Positions 7,758 to 17,239 of a stretch of DNA of 64,000 nucleotides are shown here, in pieces (positions within the stretch are counted from its first letter, which is position 1; every line of letters starts with the position of its first letter). The stretch is from assembly GCF_005311025.1 (NCBI RefSeq), contig NZ_CP031747.1, positions 2,850,954 to 2,914,953 of the forward strand, given 5' to 3'. The notes beneath the pieces are model-generated. The model searched no databases. It had not been told where the DNA came from and saw only the letters and a list, made by a program, of their open reading frames with translations. The position numbers and the translations under genes were made by a program. Origin of the DNA: Alcaligenes faecalis (GTDB taxonomy: Bacteria > Pseudomonadota > Gammaproteobacteria > Burkholderiales > Burkholderiaceae_B).

Positions 7758-9590
7758 TCAGTAAATGTCGCGGGCGTAGCGGCCCTGCGCCGAGAGTTCT
7801 TCCAACCAGCTGCGAGCCTGGTCTGCGTCCAATCCACCTTCCTGGCGGGCAATTTCCTGCAGGGTCTGGTGTACGTCCTTGGCCATCTGATTGGCATCAC
7901 CGCACACATAAATGTGGGCGCCGCCCTGAATCCAGGCATAGACCTCGGCTGCTTTTTCCAGCAAGCGGTGCTGGACGTAAACCTTGTTTTCCTGATCGCG
8001 CGAGAAGGCCAGATCCAGGTGTTGCAACTGACCGTCCTGCAAGGCGCGTTGCCATTCGGTCTGGTAGAGGAAATCGGAGTGAAAGTGCGGGTTGCCAAAG
8101 AACAGCCAGTTGCGGCCTTCACCACCCTGAACGCTGCGTTCCTGCACAAAGGCACGGAAAGGGGCAACGCCGGTGCCGGGACCAATCATGATCACGTCAC
8201 GGCTGGTATCTTCAGGCAGGCGGAAGCGTGTATTGGGGTCGATAAAGACCGGCACGGTATCGCCTTCGTTCAGGCGGGCCAGATAGTCGGAAGCCACGCC
8301 CCAACGATCCTGCTCGTTGAATTGGTAATGCACATTGGCCACGGTCAGATGTACTTCTTCGTCCACCTCGGACTGGCTGGAGGCGATGGAGTACATGCGG
8401 GGTGCCAGGGGGCGCAAGGCTTGCACCAGCTCGGCAGCGCTCCAGGTGGCCGGGAAGCGTTCCAATACGTCCAGCACTTGATGGGTTTTCAGCAGCTCTT
8501 GCAAAGTGCTCAAACCTTCTGGGCCTACGGCTGTCTGTAGCACGGCATCGCTATTGCGCTTGGCCAGTTCCACCAGGAAAGGTTTGGTCAGTTGCGTCAG
8601 CTCGCGGTAGTGGCTAAGCCATTCTTGCAGCGTGTGCGACTTGTCCTGAATGGTGACGGTCTCTTGCGGGTCCAGCTTCAACGTCTGGATAACTGCTTCG
8701 ACCAGCTTGGCGTTTTGTGTAGGCCAGACACCCAATGCATCACCGGGTTGGTACTTCAGGCCACTGCCTTCCAGCGACAACTCGTAGTGATAGATGTTGC
8801 GGGTGCTGTCGCGGCCCGTAATGCTTTGGCTTTGCAGCACGGTGGCCTGGAATGGATTGTCGCGGGTGAAGCTGCTGCGGGTCTGGGTTTCCAGCACCGT
8901 AACGTTGCTGGATTGGGCGGCAGGAACGGCCGCAGCGGCGTGGGCCTGGTGATCCGTTTCCAGAAACCCAAAGGCTTTGTCCTGCCAGGGGGCGGCGACC
9001 GTATCAATATCCAGATCAGCCAGCCCTGCGTCCAGAATGCGTTCCGCACCCAGCGCCAGCAGACGTTGATCAATCTTTTCCGCGATCCCACAGAACAGGG
9101 GATAGCTGGAATCACCCAGACCCAGCACACCGAATTTCAGCTCGGGCAGCTTGGGAGCACGGGCGCCGGACAGGAACTCGAAGAATGCGATGGAATCGTC
9201 TGGCGGGTCGCCTTCACCCTGGGTGCTGATAATGACGTACAGCAGACGCTCTTCTTTCAGCTCGCGCGTGGGGTAACGGTCGGCGCGCAGCAGGCGCACG
9301 GGGATGCCGGCGGCTTCGCAGCGTTGGGCAAAGGCTTCGGCGACGCGTTGGGCATTGCCTGTCTGGCTGCCAAACACAATAGTGGCAGGTCGTTGGGCGG
9401 GCGCAGCGGCGGCGGGCACCAACGACAGTTCAGGAGAAACAGGCGCTTGAGCGGGAAGGCCGGTGTGGCGCACTTGCGCGACACCCGCGAGATAGCCGGA
9501 CAGCCAGTTCAGGGACAGCGGATCGAGCTCGTCGGTAATTTGAGCAATCGCCGTGCGATTGGACTCCGAGAGGCGGGACAGGGCGTGCAT
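7758..9590 (-). CDS. cysJ: Sulfite reductase (NADPH) flavoprotein alpha subunit CysJ
   Basis: A 610-residue diflavin reductase. A flavodoxin-like FMN domain (about 69-210) starts with TIVFGSQTGNA. The FAD/NADPH module contains RMYSIASSQ, the GPGTGVAPFRAF nucleotide loop and ends in GRYARDIY, the usual CysJ C-terminus. It passes electrons from NADPH through FAD and FMN to CysI. It is the first gene of cysJIG; the promoter must lie in 9591-9690, where an AT-rich TATATAA-containing stretch sits just before the start. CysB control is expected from the family but I cannot verify a site. Confidence 0.95.
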   Translation of the reverse strand: MHALSRLSESNRTAIAQITDELDPLSLNWLSGYLAGVAQVRHTGLPAQAPVSPELSLVPAAAAPAQRPATIVFGSQTGNAQRVAEAFAQRCEAAGIPVRLLRADRYPTRELKEERLLYVIISTQGEGDPPDDSIAFFEFLSGARAPKLPELKFGVLGLGDSSYPLFCGIAEKIDQRLLALGAERILDAGLADLDIDTVAAPWQDKAFGFLETDHQAHAAAAVPAAQSSNVTVLETQTRSSFTRDNPFQATVLQSQSITGRDSTRNIYHYELSLEGSGLKYQPGDALGVWPTQNAKLVEAVIQTLKLDPQETVTIQDKSHTLQEWLSHYRELTQLTKPFLVELAKRNSDAVLQTAVGPEGLSTLQELLKTHQVLDVLERFPATWSAAELVQALRPLAPRMYSIASSQSEVDEEVHLTVANVHYQFNEQDRWGVASDYLARLNEGDTVPVFIDPNTRFRLPEDTSRDVIMIGPGTGVAPFRAFVQERSVQGGEGRNWLFFGNPHFHSDFLYQTEWQRALQDGQLQHLDLAFSRDQENKVYVQHRLLEKAAEVYAWIQGGAHIYVCGDANQMAKDVHQTLQEIARQEGGLDADQARSWLEELSAQGRYARDIY

Positions 9591-9691
9591 TCTGACACTC
9601 GCTTATATAAATAGTTTGTCCCATTCTAAAGAGCGGTATCAGGGCTACGAACGATCCGATTCTTATTTGTTTATGAATACTCCGGTTAATG

Positions 9692-9713
9692 AAAAAGGGG
9701 CATAAGCCCCTTT
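9692..9713 (-). terminator. Rho-independent terminator of the fadL-fadD operon
   Basis: Stem AAAGGGGC / GCCCCTTT with an ATAA loop, followed by a run of five T's when read on the minus strand. It lies 32 bases beyond the fadD stop and upstream of cysJ, so it insulates cysJ from fadD transcription. Confidence 0.85.
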
Positions 9714-9744
9714 CATCTTGGTCTAAGCGCGTGCGAAATACGTG

Positions 9745-11409
9745 TTATGGACGCAGTTCCCGACGCAGGATTTTGCCCACATTGGTGCGGGGCAGATCGT
9801 CGCGGAATTCGACAATACGTGGGGCCTTGTAGCCGGTCAGCTCCTTGCGGCAAAAGGCAATCACGTCTTTTTCCGTCAGCTCGGGATTACGGCTGATGAC
9901 ATAGAGCTTGACGATTTCGCCTGCTTTTTCATCCGGTACACCGACGGCGGCGGCCTCGACAATATCCGGGTGCTGGGCGGCGACCGCTTCCACCTCATTG
10001 GGGTAGACGTTAAAGCCCGAGACCAGAATCATGTCTTTTTTGCGATCCAGCAGGAAGACATAACCTTGCTCGTCCATATAGCCAATATCGCCCGTGCGTA
10101 AAAAGCCGTCGCGATCAAAGACCTTGGCGGTTTCATCGGGACGTTGCCAGTAGCCGGGAGTAACTTGCGGCCCACGAATGCATAGCTCGCCCGTTTCGCC
10201 CAACGGCAGGTCGTTCTGGTTTTCGTCGCGTATGCGTATGTCGGTAGAAGGAACGGGCAGCCCGATTGAGCCGGTGAACTCTTTTTTATCCAGCGGATTG
10301 ATCGTGGCTGCTGGTGAAGTTTCAGTCAGTCCATAAGCCTGGGCCAGGGGTTTGCCGGTCGCTTCCAGCCAGCGCTTGGCGACCACTTCCTGCACTGCCA
10401 TACCGCCACCCAATGTAAAGCGCAGCGAGGAGAAATCCAGCTTGCGGAACTCGGCATTGTTCAGCATGGCATTAAAGAGCGTGTTCACCCCCGTAATGGC
10501 AGTAAAACGCAGCTTGGACATGTCCTTGATCATGGAGGGAATGTCGCGCGCGTTAATGATCAAGAGGTTCTCCGCACCCAGACGCAGAAACACCAGCAGG
10601 TTCGCGGTGAAAGCGAAGATATGGTAAAGCGGCAGGGCAGTAACAACGCAGTCGATCTGGCCTTCTTTCAAATAAGGGCGAATCCAGGACAGGGCCTGGC
10701 TCAGGTTTGAAACCAGATTGCCATGGGTCAGGATGGCTCCTTTTGCAACGCCCGTCGTGCCCCCGGTGTATTGCAGGCAGGCAATATCATCGTGGGTCAG
10801 CTTGACCGGGGCCGGTGCGCGGCCTCGGCCCTGAGCCAGTACGGCTTTGAAAGAGACGGAGCCAGGCAAGGACCAGGCAGGCACACCTTTTTTAATGTGG
10901 CGCACCACTTGATTGACCAGCCAGCCCTTGAAGCCGCCCAGACAATCCCCCACGCTGGTCACAATGACTCGCTTGATGGGTGTTTCGTGCAGGATTTCCT
11001 GCAGCACGTGGGCAAAGTTCTCCGCAATGATGATGGTTTCTGCGCCGCTGTCTTGCAGCTGGTGGCGCAGTTCACGGGCCGTATACAGCGGGTTGGTATT
11101 GATAATGGTGGCCCCGCTGCGCAACACCCCATACAGACTGATGGGGTACTGCAGCATATTGGGCATCATCAGGGCGACACGGTCGCCTTTTTTCACGCCT
11201 TGGCTTTGCAGCCAGCTGGCCAGGGCCAAGGCATTGGTCGACAGTTCGCGGTAGCTCATGCGTTTGCCCATGCTGATATAGGCAGTGCGCTGCGCGAACT
11301 CGGTACAACTTTGTTCAAATACATCCAGCAAGGACGAGTACTGCTGGGCCTGATCTTCGATAGTGGCAGGAATACCGGCGGGGTAGTTCTGCAGCCAGAC
11401 TTTATCCAT
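9745..11409 (-). CDS. fadD: Long-chain fatty acid-CoA ligase
   Basis: A 554-residue acyl-adenylate-forming enzyme that activates fatty acids to acyl-CoA at the inner membrane. I start it at MDKVWLQNYP (11409), which matches the usual FadD N-terminus and has GGAG eight bases upstream; a longer frame to 11436 would overlap the neighbour and lacks support. The AMP-binding signature YTGGTTGVAKGA and the acyl-ligase core (YGLTETSP, GELCIRGPQVTPGYW, TGDIGYMDEQGYV) are intact. It is the last gene of fadL - DUF4442 - chalcone-isomerase-like - fadD, coupling uptake to activation. Confidence 0.95.
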   Translation of the reverse strand: MDKVWLQNYPAGIPATIEDQAQQYSSLLDVFEQSCTEFAQRTAYISMGKRMSYRELSTNALALASWLQSQGVKKGDRVALMMPNMLQYPISLYGVLRSGATIINTNPLYTARELRHQLQDSGAETIIIAENFAHVLQEILHETPIKRVIVTSVGDCLGGFKGWLVNQVVRHIKKGVPAWSLPGSVSFKAVLAQGRGRAPAPVKLTHDDIACLQYTGGTTGVAKGAILTHGNLVSNLSQALSWIRPYLKEGQIDCVVTALPLYHIFAFTANLLVFLRLGAENLLIINARDIPSMIKDMSKLRFTAITGVNTLFNAMLNNAEFRKLDFSSLRFTLGGGMAVQEVVAKRWLEATGKPLAQAYGLTETSPAATINPLDKKEFTGSIGLPVPSTDIRIRDENQNDLPLGETGELCIRGPQVTPGYWQRPDETAKVFDRDGFLRTGDIGYMDEQGYVFLLDRKKDMILVSGFNVYPNEVEAVAAQHPDIVEAAAVGVPDEKAGEIVKLYVISRNPELTEKDVIAFCRKELTGYKAPRIVEFRDDLPRTNVGKILRRELRP

Positions 11410-11432
11410 GAAGCGCTCCGAGGCGTGTAGGT

Positions 11433-12005
11433 TCAAGACAATCCCAGCAGGGCCTTTTTGAGCGATTCTTGGGCAGGCTTCTTGCCTAGCCAGATTTTCA
11501 ACAAAGCAGGGGTCAGATCAGGGTGAGAGAGCTCGCCCAGCGTCTTGTCGTTGAACAGGATCTTGACCTGAGGGGTGTGCATGTCCAGCACCACAACGTC
11601 GCCTTCCTTGGCTTCACCCACCTGGCGCATCAAGTCTTCAAATTGCTTGATGACAGGGTCCAGTTCTTGTTTTTCAGGATCAGTCAGGTTGCTGTGAATG
11701 CCGTCTTTCAGGGCATCGATCAGGGTTTGGGCATCCAGGTCGCGTTTGAGGACTAGCCGGATCTGATGCGGTCCGGGGGATTGAATAATGGCCTCGGCAT
11801 CCTGGGAAGGCGAAGCGGTATACAGGGCGGCGACGTACACATCAAAAACAACTTTCTTGCGCAGGCCTGCCCCATTCAGTTTCAGGCTTTGCTGCTCGAC
11901 GGTGACCGTGTCTGGCACGGTGACATTCGCAACAGTAGCGGCCTGGGCGGCGGGTAGCCCCAGGGACAGACTTAAAATCAGGGCGGCACAGCGGGGGGTA
12001 AACAT
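11433..12005 (-). CDS. Chalcone isomerase-like periplasmic protein
   Basis: A 190-residue protein with a cleavable signal peptide (hydrophobic core ALILSLSLGLPAAQA, cleavage near residue 22). The body matches the bacterial chalcone-isomerase-like family in its strand pattern (KVVFDVYVAALY near the N-terminus of the mature part, KRDLDAQTLIDALKDGI in the middle). The start at 12005 is chosen because GGAGG lies seven bases upstream. Some proteins of this fold bind fatty acids rather than isomerise flavonoids. Between fadL and fadD, a periplasmic fatty-acid carrier is a reasonable inference; no enzyme activity can be claimed. Confidence 0.8.
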   Translation of the reverse strand: MFTPRCAALILSLSLGLPAAQAATVANVTVPDTVTVEQQSLKLNGAGLRKKVVFDVYVAALYTASPSQDAEAIIQSPGPHQIRLVLKRDLDAQTLIDALKDGIHSNLTDPEKQELDPVIKQFEDLMRQVGEAKEGDVVVLDMHTPQVKILFNDKTLGELSHPDLTPALLKIWLGKKPAQESLKKALLGLS

Positions 12006-12024
12006 GAAGCGGTCCTCCGGCAAA

Positions 12025-12543
12025 TTAGCGTGATTGTGATTTCTGCTTGTAGAAGTGGGCGTCGGCGATATAGATGGTGCGTTCCACCGTGGTGTAGATC
12101 TGGCCTTCGGGGTCCTGGATCTGCACGGTAAATGTGGCTTCAGCCTCGTGGTATTGGTCTAGCTGTCCTCGTATTGCGTCCAGTTCATCTGGATTGATTT
12201 GAAAATTGGCGTACAGAGTCTGGTAGCCGGGGCGGCGATACTGAATCTCTGCATTCTTGTCCCAGACAATCACATGGCGTTGCAGCCCAGCCAGAAGCAT
12301 GGTGGCGTGCACGCCGTCTGTAATGGCAAACAGGGAGCCGCCAAATAAAGAGCCATTGATGTTGCGAGTGCGACGACGCAATGGCAGGCGTACGACGATG
12401 TGTTGCAAGTTCGCTGAAACTTTGTGGACCCGCCCGCCGGTTGCCCGGAAGGCGGGGTGCCAGTTAAAGCCCAGCTGCAAAAAGCGCGCACGCCATGTGG
12501 GGGGTAGGCGTGCGAGCAGCTCCATGCGGCGACTGCGGGCCAT
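12025..12543 (-). CDS. DUF4442 hotdog-fold protein, thioesterase-like
   Basis: A 172-residue cytoplasmic protein resembling DUF4442, a group within the hotdog-fold thioesterase superfamily. Visible family features are the helix after NINGSLFGGSLFAITDGVHATML (quoted in part, about residues 62-84) and a five-strand sheet ending in TVERTIYIAD. It starts after AAGGA, 10 bases past the fadL stop. In this operon it could hydrolyse or bind acyl-CoA during fatty-acid uptake; the catalytic residues of DUF4442 proteins are not established, so the function is an inference. Confidence 0.75.
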   Translation of the reverse strand: MARSRRMELLARLPPTWRARFLQLGFNWHPAFRATGGRVHKVSANLQHIVVRLPLRRRTRNINGSLFGGSLFAITDGVHATMLLAGLQRHVIVWDKNAEIQYRRPGYQTLYANFQINPDELDAIRGQLDQYHEAEATFTVQIQDPEGQIYTTVERTIYIADAHFYKQKSQSR

Positions 12544-12552
12544 AGTGCATCC

Positions 12553-13878
12553 TTAGAAGCGATAGCTGAACTGCACGCCCAGGATGTCGCCACTGTTTTT
12601 GTAGGTACCGCGTGTCAGACCACGACCTTTCAGATCCGTGTTGTTGTTCATGTCGGTATTTTTCAGGAACAAGTGGGTGTAGCCGATATCCCAGGTGGCG
12701 TTCTTGCTGGCACGATACTGAGCACCCAGGGACACCCAGTAACGATCGCTGTCAGGCAGGGCGGTTGGGCGGTAGTTCTTGTCGCGAACGGGGGATTGGT
12801 CCCAAGCAATACCACCCTTGAAGGTCCACTGCTCGTTGTAGTGGTAGTTCGCACCCAGGGCGACGCGCCATGCGTCCTTGAACTTCAGTTCCAGACCGGA
12901 ATCCTTGGCACCGGGGCCGCTGTTTTCAATGGTCAGACGCGGGATGCTGCTCCAGCCTGTCCAGGACACATCGGCCAGCAATTGCCAGCGCGAGTTCAGG
13001 TCGTGCACCAAGCTGACAATGGCGGTGTCAGGCAGCTTGATGGTGGCTTCTGCGTCCCAATTGATGTTGGGGGCAGGAATGCCAGCCGGCACGTTGCGGT
13101 TACGCAGTTTGGTGTCGCCATCAGCCGTGATCTTGATTTGCGAGCGATAGGAAACGCCCAAACGAGTGCTGGGGGTAATTTGGTACAGCAAACCGGCATT
13201 CCAGCCCCAGGCGTCGCCCTTCATCTTGACGCGGGTGTCCATGTCCAGTGGGCCCAATGCCGGGTGATAGCCGACGGGGGTAGCCAGACGGTAGTCGGCA
13301 TCAATGTGCAACCAGTTCACACCCACACCGAAGGACAACTGATCGTTGACCTTGTAGGCCACCGACGGGTTGACGTTGATGGTTTCAATGGCAAATTTTT
13401 CGGAGTGGTAACGGCCAACCCAGCCTTCGTCATATTCGGTTGTCAGACCAAACGGGACACCAATACCCAGGCCCACCCACCACTTGGGCGAGAGCTGGTG
13501 GGACAGATAAATATTGGGAACAGCGGCGACTTTACCGGCATCACCACCTGAACCGCCGGTGGCGGGACGGCTGGCGCCACCCGTCAGGGCCAAGGGGTCG
13601 GTACTGCCTTTATCGGAGAACTTGAAGGTAGGTTTAATCGCATTAAAACCTGCCGAGAAGTTGGTCTCGGGCAACAAGGTCATGCCGGCCGGGTTGAAGT
13701 AGATCGTGCTGGCATTGTCACCAATGGCGGCCGAGCCTGCGTAGGCATTGCCCAGGCCGCTCGCATTTTGTTCGAGCAAGTTAAAACCAGCCGCATGGGC
13801 TTGACCCATCCCCATGCTCATTCCCAGAGGAATCAGCAAGGCGGGGATGGTACGCAAAGCTACAACCGTCTTTTTCAT
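12553..13878 (-). CDS. fadL: OmpP1/FadL family outer-membrane fatty acid transporter
   Basis: A 441-residue beta-barrel precursor. A signal peptide of about 29 residues ends in AQAHA|AGFNLLEQNASGLGNAYAG, where the mature N-terminus and NPAG motif (about 60-66) are the FadL hatch-domain signature. It ends in YRF, a C-terminal aromatic typical of outer-membrane barrels. It admits long-chain fatty acids by lateral diffusion. It is the first gene of the operon leading to fadD. A PsrA-like palindrome lies 55 bases upstream of the start, so induction by acyl-CoA is likely. Confidence 0.93.
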   Translation of the reverse strand: MKKTVVALRTIPALLIPLGMSMGMGQAHAAGFNLLEQNASGLGNAYAGSAAIGDNASTIYFNPAGMTLLPETNFSAGFNAIKPTFKFSDKGSTDPLALTGGASRPATGGSGGDAGKVAAVPNIYLSHQLSPKWWVGLGIGVPFGLTTEYDEGWVGRYHSEKFAIETINVNPSVAYKVNDQLSFGVGVNWLHIDADYRLATPVGYHPALGPLDMDTRVKMKGDAWGWNAGLLYQITPSTRLGVSYRSQIKITADGDTKLRNRNVPAGIPAPNINWDAEATIKLPDTAIVSLVHDLNSRWQLLADVSWTGWSSIPRLTIENSGPGAKDSGLELKFKDAWRVALGANYHYNEQWTFKGGIAWDQSPVRDKNYRPTALPDSDRYWVSLGAQYRASKNATWDIGYTHLFLKNTDMNNNTDLKGRGLTRGTYKNSGDILGVQFSYRF

Positions 13879-13932
13879 GTCTCTTCTCCAAGGTATAGGT
13901 GCGACGTCTGACAGAGGCTTATGACAAGTTTT

Positions 13933-13946
13933 AAAACACCTGTTTG
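13933..13946. promoter_or_regulatory. PsrA-type operator half-match in front of fadL
   Basis: AAAAC-ACCT-GTTTG, an imperfect copy of the (G/C)AAAC-N2-4-GTTT(G/C) motif known for PsrA, placed 55-68 bases upstream of the fadL start where a promoter is expected. It has the same N4 spacing as the perfect site in front of the TetR gene at 20462-20479. Confidence 0.5.
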
Positions 13947-14003
13947 TTTTCTATGGTGCATGACCTAGGCCAATCGGCGTATAGGTATTTGTGCCAATCC
14001 GAA

Positions 14004-15947
14004 CTAATTGCGTTGTTTTTGTGTTGCTTTGTAATGCAGAGGGCCCCCTCTGAATGGCGCAAAGCCGGTACCGAAAATCACGCCTGCATCGGCCAGATCG
14101 TCGTTCTCCACAACACCGATGCGAACCTGGTGTTCGGTCTGTTCGATAAGTGGTTTGATCAAGCGATCTGCCAGACCGCTTGGGACTGTTCCCGCAGGAG
14201 ATTTTTGGGCTTTGCCGTCTTTCCAGGTGTAGAAACCCTGGCCGGTTTTGCGACCCAGTTCCTGGCGGTCCAGATGGGTTTTCAGGCAGGCTGGCATGGC
14301 CGCCTGCTGGCTTAATTGGGCACCTGCATCACGGGCAATATCCAGGCCTACGGTATCGGCTAATTCCAGTGGTCCCATCGGCATGCCGAACTGCAGCATG
14401 GCTTTGTCCACAGTGGCCGGGTCCAGCCCCTCGTCCACGCAACGCATGGCTTCCAGCATATAGGGAGCCAGGACGGCATTGACCAGAAAGCCGGGGCTGT
14501 CCTTGACGGGCAAGGGCAGCTTGCCGATCTGGTTCACAAAAGCGTAGGCGGCACTGCGCACCTCTGGGGCCAGCAGTTCGCTTTCCACCACTTCCACCAA
14601 GGGCATACGAGAGACCGGGTTAAAGAAGTGAATGCCTACCAGCCGTTCCGGATTGATCAGGTTCAGGCTGAGCTCGGACAAGGGCAGGCTGGAGGTGTTG
14701 GTCGCCAGTACGGCACCGGGTTTTAGCAGAGGCTCAATGGTGGTGTACAGGCTACGTTTGGCATCGGCGTTCTCGAAGATCGCTTCCAGCACCAGATCTG
14801 CCGAGGGGATGCCGTGGCCGTCCGGGTCCGGGATTAATCGATCCAGTGCGGCTTGTACCAGCCTGCGGTCTTTGAGACGGCGCTGGAACAGCTTGGCGGC
14901 ACGACCTTGTGCCTGGGCGATACGCTTGCGGTCCTGATCCTGCAGCGTCACACGCATGCCTTTCAGCGCACATACGGCGGCAATATCGCCTCCCATGACA
15001 CCAGCACCGACCACGTGAATATGCTTGATCTCCTGAGTCGACGAATGCTTGCCTACGCTTTTCAGACGCTCTTGCAAATGGAAGACACGCAGCAGATTGG
15101 CTGCGGTGTTCGAGCGGGTGATTTGCTCGATCAGCTCGGGAGCCTTCAAGGCATTGCCGTTGTGCTTTTCCCAGATCTCCAGGATGGCGCGGGGTGCCTG
15201 ATAGTGCTGATAGGGATCGCGCTTTGCCAACTGCTTGCGTACCTGATTAGCAACCAGGGGGCGTAGCAGCTTGGTATTCATCAGGCGTGGCAGACCCTTG
15301 GCGCGCCGCGGCTTCTTGCCACTGAGCACCTGTTTGATAGCAGCTTGCTTGGCCAGACGGACGGGAACGCAGGCATCGACCATACCCAGACGGGCGGCCT
15401 TGCGGGCATCCACGCTTTTGCCGCTCAGCATCAAGTCCATGGCGGCGGCAGGGCCTATATATTCAGGCAGTCGCAACATGCCGCCCCAACCGGGGAAAAT
15501 ACCCAGCATCACTTCAGGTAGAGCCAGGCGTGTATCGTCCTGATCTACGGCCAGGCAATAACGGCATGCCAGGGCCAGCTCCAGACCACCGCCCAGGCAG
15601 TGGCCTTGCACCAGCGCCAACGTGGGGTAGTTCTGCTTGGCCAGCTTGTTGAAGACGGTCCAGCCGCGTGTGACCAGTGCCAAGCCCTTTTCAGGGTTGT
15701 TGTTGTGTTCCGAAAACTCGTCAATGTCCGCACCGGCTACAAAACCGGCAGCTTTGCCGGAGTAAATGATCAGTGCTTTAGGAGGATGGCTGCCCAGGTA
15801 GTCCAGCGCCTGGTTCAGCTCCTGCAGAACGGCTGCCGAGAGTCTATTGACCGAGCTGCCCACGCAATCGATTTTCAGCCAGGCAATTTGCTGATCGTCC
15901 GTGTACAGCGTGAAATTTTGCAAATCCAGGGTAGCGACGGGCATCAT
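14004..15947 (-). CDS. fadJ: 3-hydroxyacyl-CoA dehydrogenase / enoyl-CoA hydratase (FadJ/FadB type)
   Basis: A 647-residue multifunctional beta-oxidation enzyme. The N-terminal crotonase domain has the oxyanion-hole region GHCLGGGLELALACR (about 116-129), with E123 and E145 in the positions of the two hydratase glutamates. The C-terminal dehydrogenase starts with the NAD motif VGAGVMGG (313-320) and carries HFFNPV with the catalytic histidine. It is shorter than E. coli FadB/FadJ (about 715-730). Its start overlaps the thiolase stop as ATGA; it is last in fadE-fadI-fadJ. Confidence 0.92.
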   Translation of the reverse strand: MMPVATLDLQNFTLYTDDQQIAWLKIDCVGSSVNRLSAAVLQELNQALDYLGSHPPKALIIYSGKAAGFVAGADIDEFSEHNNNPEKGLALVTRGWTVFNKLAKQNYPTLALVQGHCLGGGLELALACRYCLAVDQDDTRLALPEVMLGIFPGWGGMLRLPEYIGPAAAMDLMLSGKSVDARKAARLGMVDACVPVRLAKQAAIKQVLSGKKPRRAKGLPRLMNTKLLRPLVANQVRKQLAKRDPYQHYQAPRAILEIWEKHNGNALKAPELIEQITRSNTAANLLRVFHLQERLKSVGKHSSTQEIKHIHVVGAGVMGGDIAAVCALKGMRVTLQDQDRKRIAQAQGRAAKLFQRRLKDRRLVQAALDRLIPDPDGHGIPSADLVLEAIFENADAKRSLYTTIEPLLKPGAVLATNTSSLPLSELSLNLINPERLVGIHFFNPVSRMPLVEVVESELLAPEVRSAAYAFVNQIGKLPLPVKDSPGFLVNAVLAPYMLEAMRCVDEGLDPATVDKAMLQFGMPMGPLELADTVGLDIARDAGAQLSQQAAMPACLKTHLDRQELGRKTGQGFYTWKDGKAQKSPAGTVPSGLADRLIKPLIEQTEHQVRIGVVENDDLADAGVIFGTGFAPFRGGPLHYKATQKQRN

Positions 15948-17239
15948 GATTCAGTTCCTTGCAGCGATTCGATCAGCATGGCACCGCCTTGTCCGCCGCC
16001 AATACAAATAGCGGCCATGCCCAGACGCAAGTTGCGACGACGCAGGGCATTCAAGCAATGCAGCACAATTCGGGCTCCGGAGGCACCCACCGGGTGGCCG
16101 ATCGCAATGGCGCCACCGTCCACATTGAGCTTGTCCATATCCAGCAGACCCAAAGCATCACGACCCAGATGCTTTTGGCACCACTCCTGGTTGTCCCATG
16201 CAGCACGACATGCTAGTACCTGTGCTGCAAAAGCCTCGTTGATTTCCCACAAGTCCGGACCATTTAGGGCCAGACGGTTGCGCTCCAAAATAGGCGTCGC
16301 GGCGAAAACAGGGCCCAGGCCCATGGTGGCTGGGTCCAGACCAGCCCATTGCGCATCCACAATGCGGCCAATGGGTTTGAGCTGATGTTCCTTGACGGCG
16401 GCTTCGCTGGCTAGAATCAGCAGGGCAGCGCCATCGGTCACTTGGGAGCTGTTGCCGGCCGTGATATTGCCCCAAGGCGGATCAAAGACTGGGCGCAGCT
16501 TGGCCAGCTTCTCGGGCGTGGAGTCTTCGCGTACGCCATCATCTTGCGGGTAGTTATTACCGCGCGTGTCGCTTAACGGCACGATTTCTTCAAAAGCGTT
16601 TTCTTGTTGAGCACGCAAAGCCAGACGGTGACTGCGGGCCGCAAACTCGTCCATATCCTGACGGCTGATACCAAACTCGTGCGCCAGAATTTCAGCGGTC
16701 TGCCCCATGGACAGGCCAACGACGGGATCAGTCAGCCCTTTAAGCAGGCCGATGACTGGTTTCAGATAGGACAGACGCAGACTGCGCAGCGCTTTCAGGC
16801 GTGCGCCCAGGCTACGCGCTTTGCCCCAGGTGGCCAGCCAGCGCACCATGTCGTCGCTGAACAGGATGGGGGCGTGAGACAGCGCATCTACGCCACCGGC
16901 CAGCACCAGATCCGAGCGGCCGGTTTGAATGGCCTGTACGCCCGAGTCCAGTGCCTGCATACCCGAGGCGCAGTTACGCATCACGGTCCAGCCCGGCACT
17001 TTGTGACCTGTGCCCAGACGCAGACCCAGAACCCGGCCGATATTGGTTTCATCGGGCGAGGGGGCGGCGCAACCCAAGATGACCTCGCTTAGCTGCGGGG
17101 CCTCAAAGGGTTGGCGCAGCAACAGCTCGCGACCCGTTTGCACGGCCAGATCTCCAGCAGAGAAGGGGCCGGGCGCATTACGCGCTTTCAGAAACGGGCT
17201 GCGTGCGCCGTCAATAATATAGACCGGTTGAAAACTCAT
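15944..17239 (-). CDS. fadI: Acetyl-CoA C-acyltransferase (3-ketoacyl-CoA thiolase)
   Basis: A 431-residue thiolase. The nucleophile is C90 in NCASGMQA; the GHPVGASG histidine (near 386) and the C-terminal CIGGGQGG cysteine are present, so it should be active. It cleaves 3-ketoacyl-CoA to acetyl-CoA and a shortened acyl-CoA, the last step of each beta-oxidation round. Length and active-site context resemble FadI rather than the shorter FadA. It overlaps both operon neighbours by ATGA, consistent with a thiolase-FadJ complex made in fixed ratio. Confidence 0.93.
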   Translation of the reverse strand: MSFQPVYIIDGARSPFLKARNAPGPFSAGDLAVQTGRELLLRQPFEAPQLSEVILGCAAPSPDETNIGRVLGLRLGTGHKVPGWTVMRNCASGMQALDSGVQAIQTGRSDLVLAGGVDALSHAPILFSDDMVRWLATWGKARSLGARLKALRSLRLSYLKPVIGLLKGLTDPVVGLSMGQTAEILAHEFGISRQDMDEFAARSHRLALRAQQENAFEEIVPLSDTRGNNYPQDDGVREDSTPEKLAKLRPVFDPPWGNITAGNSSQVTDGAALLILASEAAVKEHQLKPIGRIVDAQWAGLDPATMGLGPVFAATPILERNRLALNGPDLWEINEAFAAQVLACRAAWDNQEWCQKHLGRDALGLLDMDKLNVDGGAIAIGHPVGASGARIVLHCLNALRRRNLRLGMAAICIGGGQGGAMLIESLQGTES

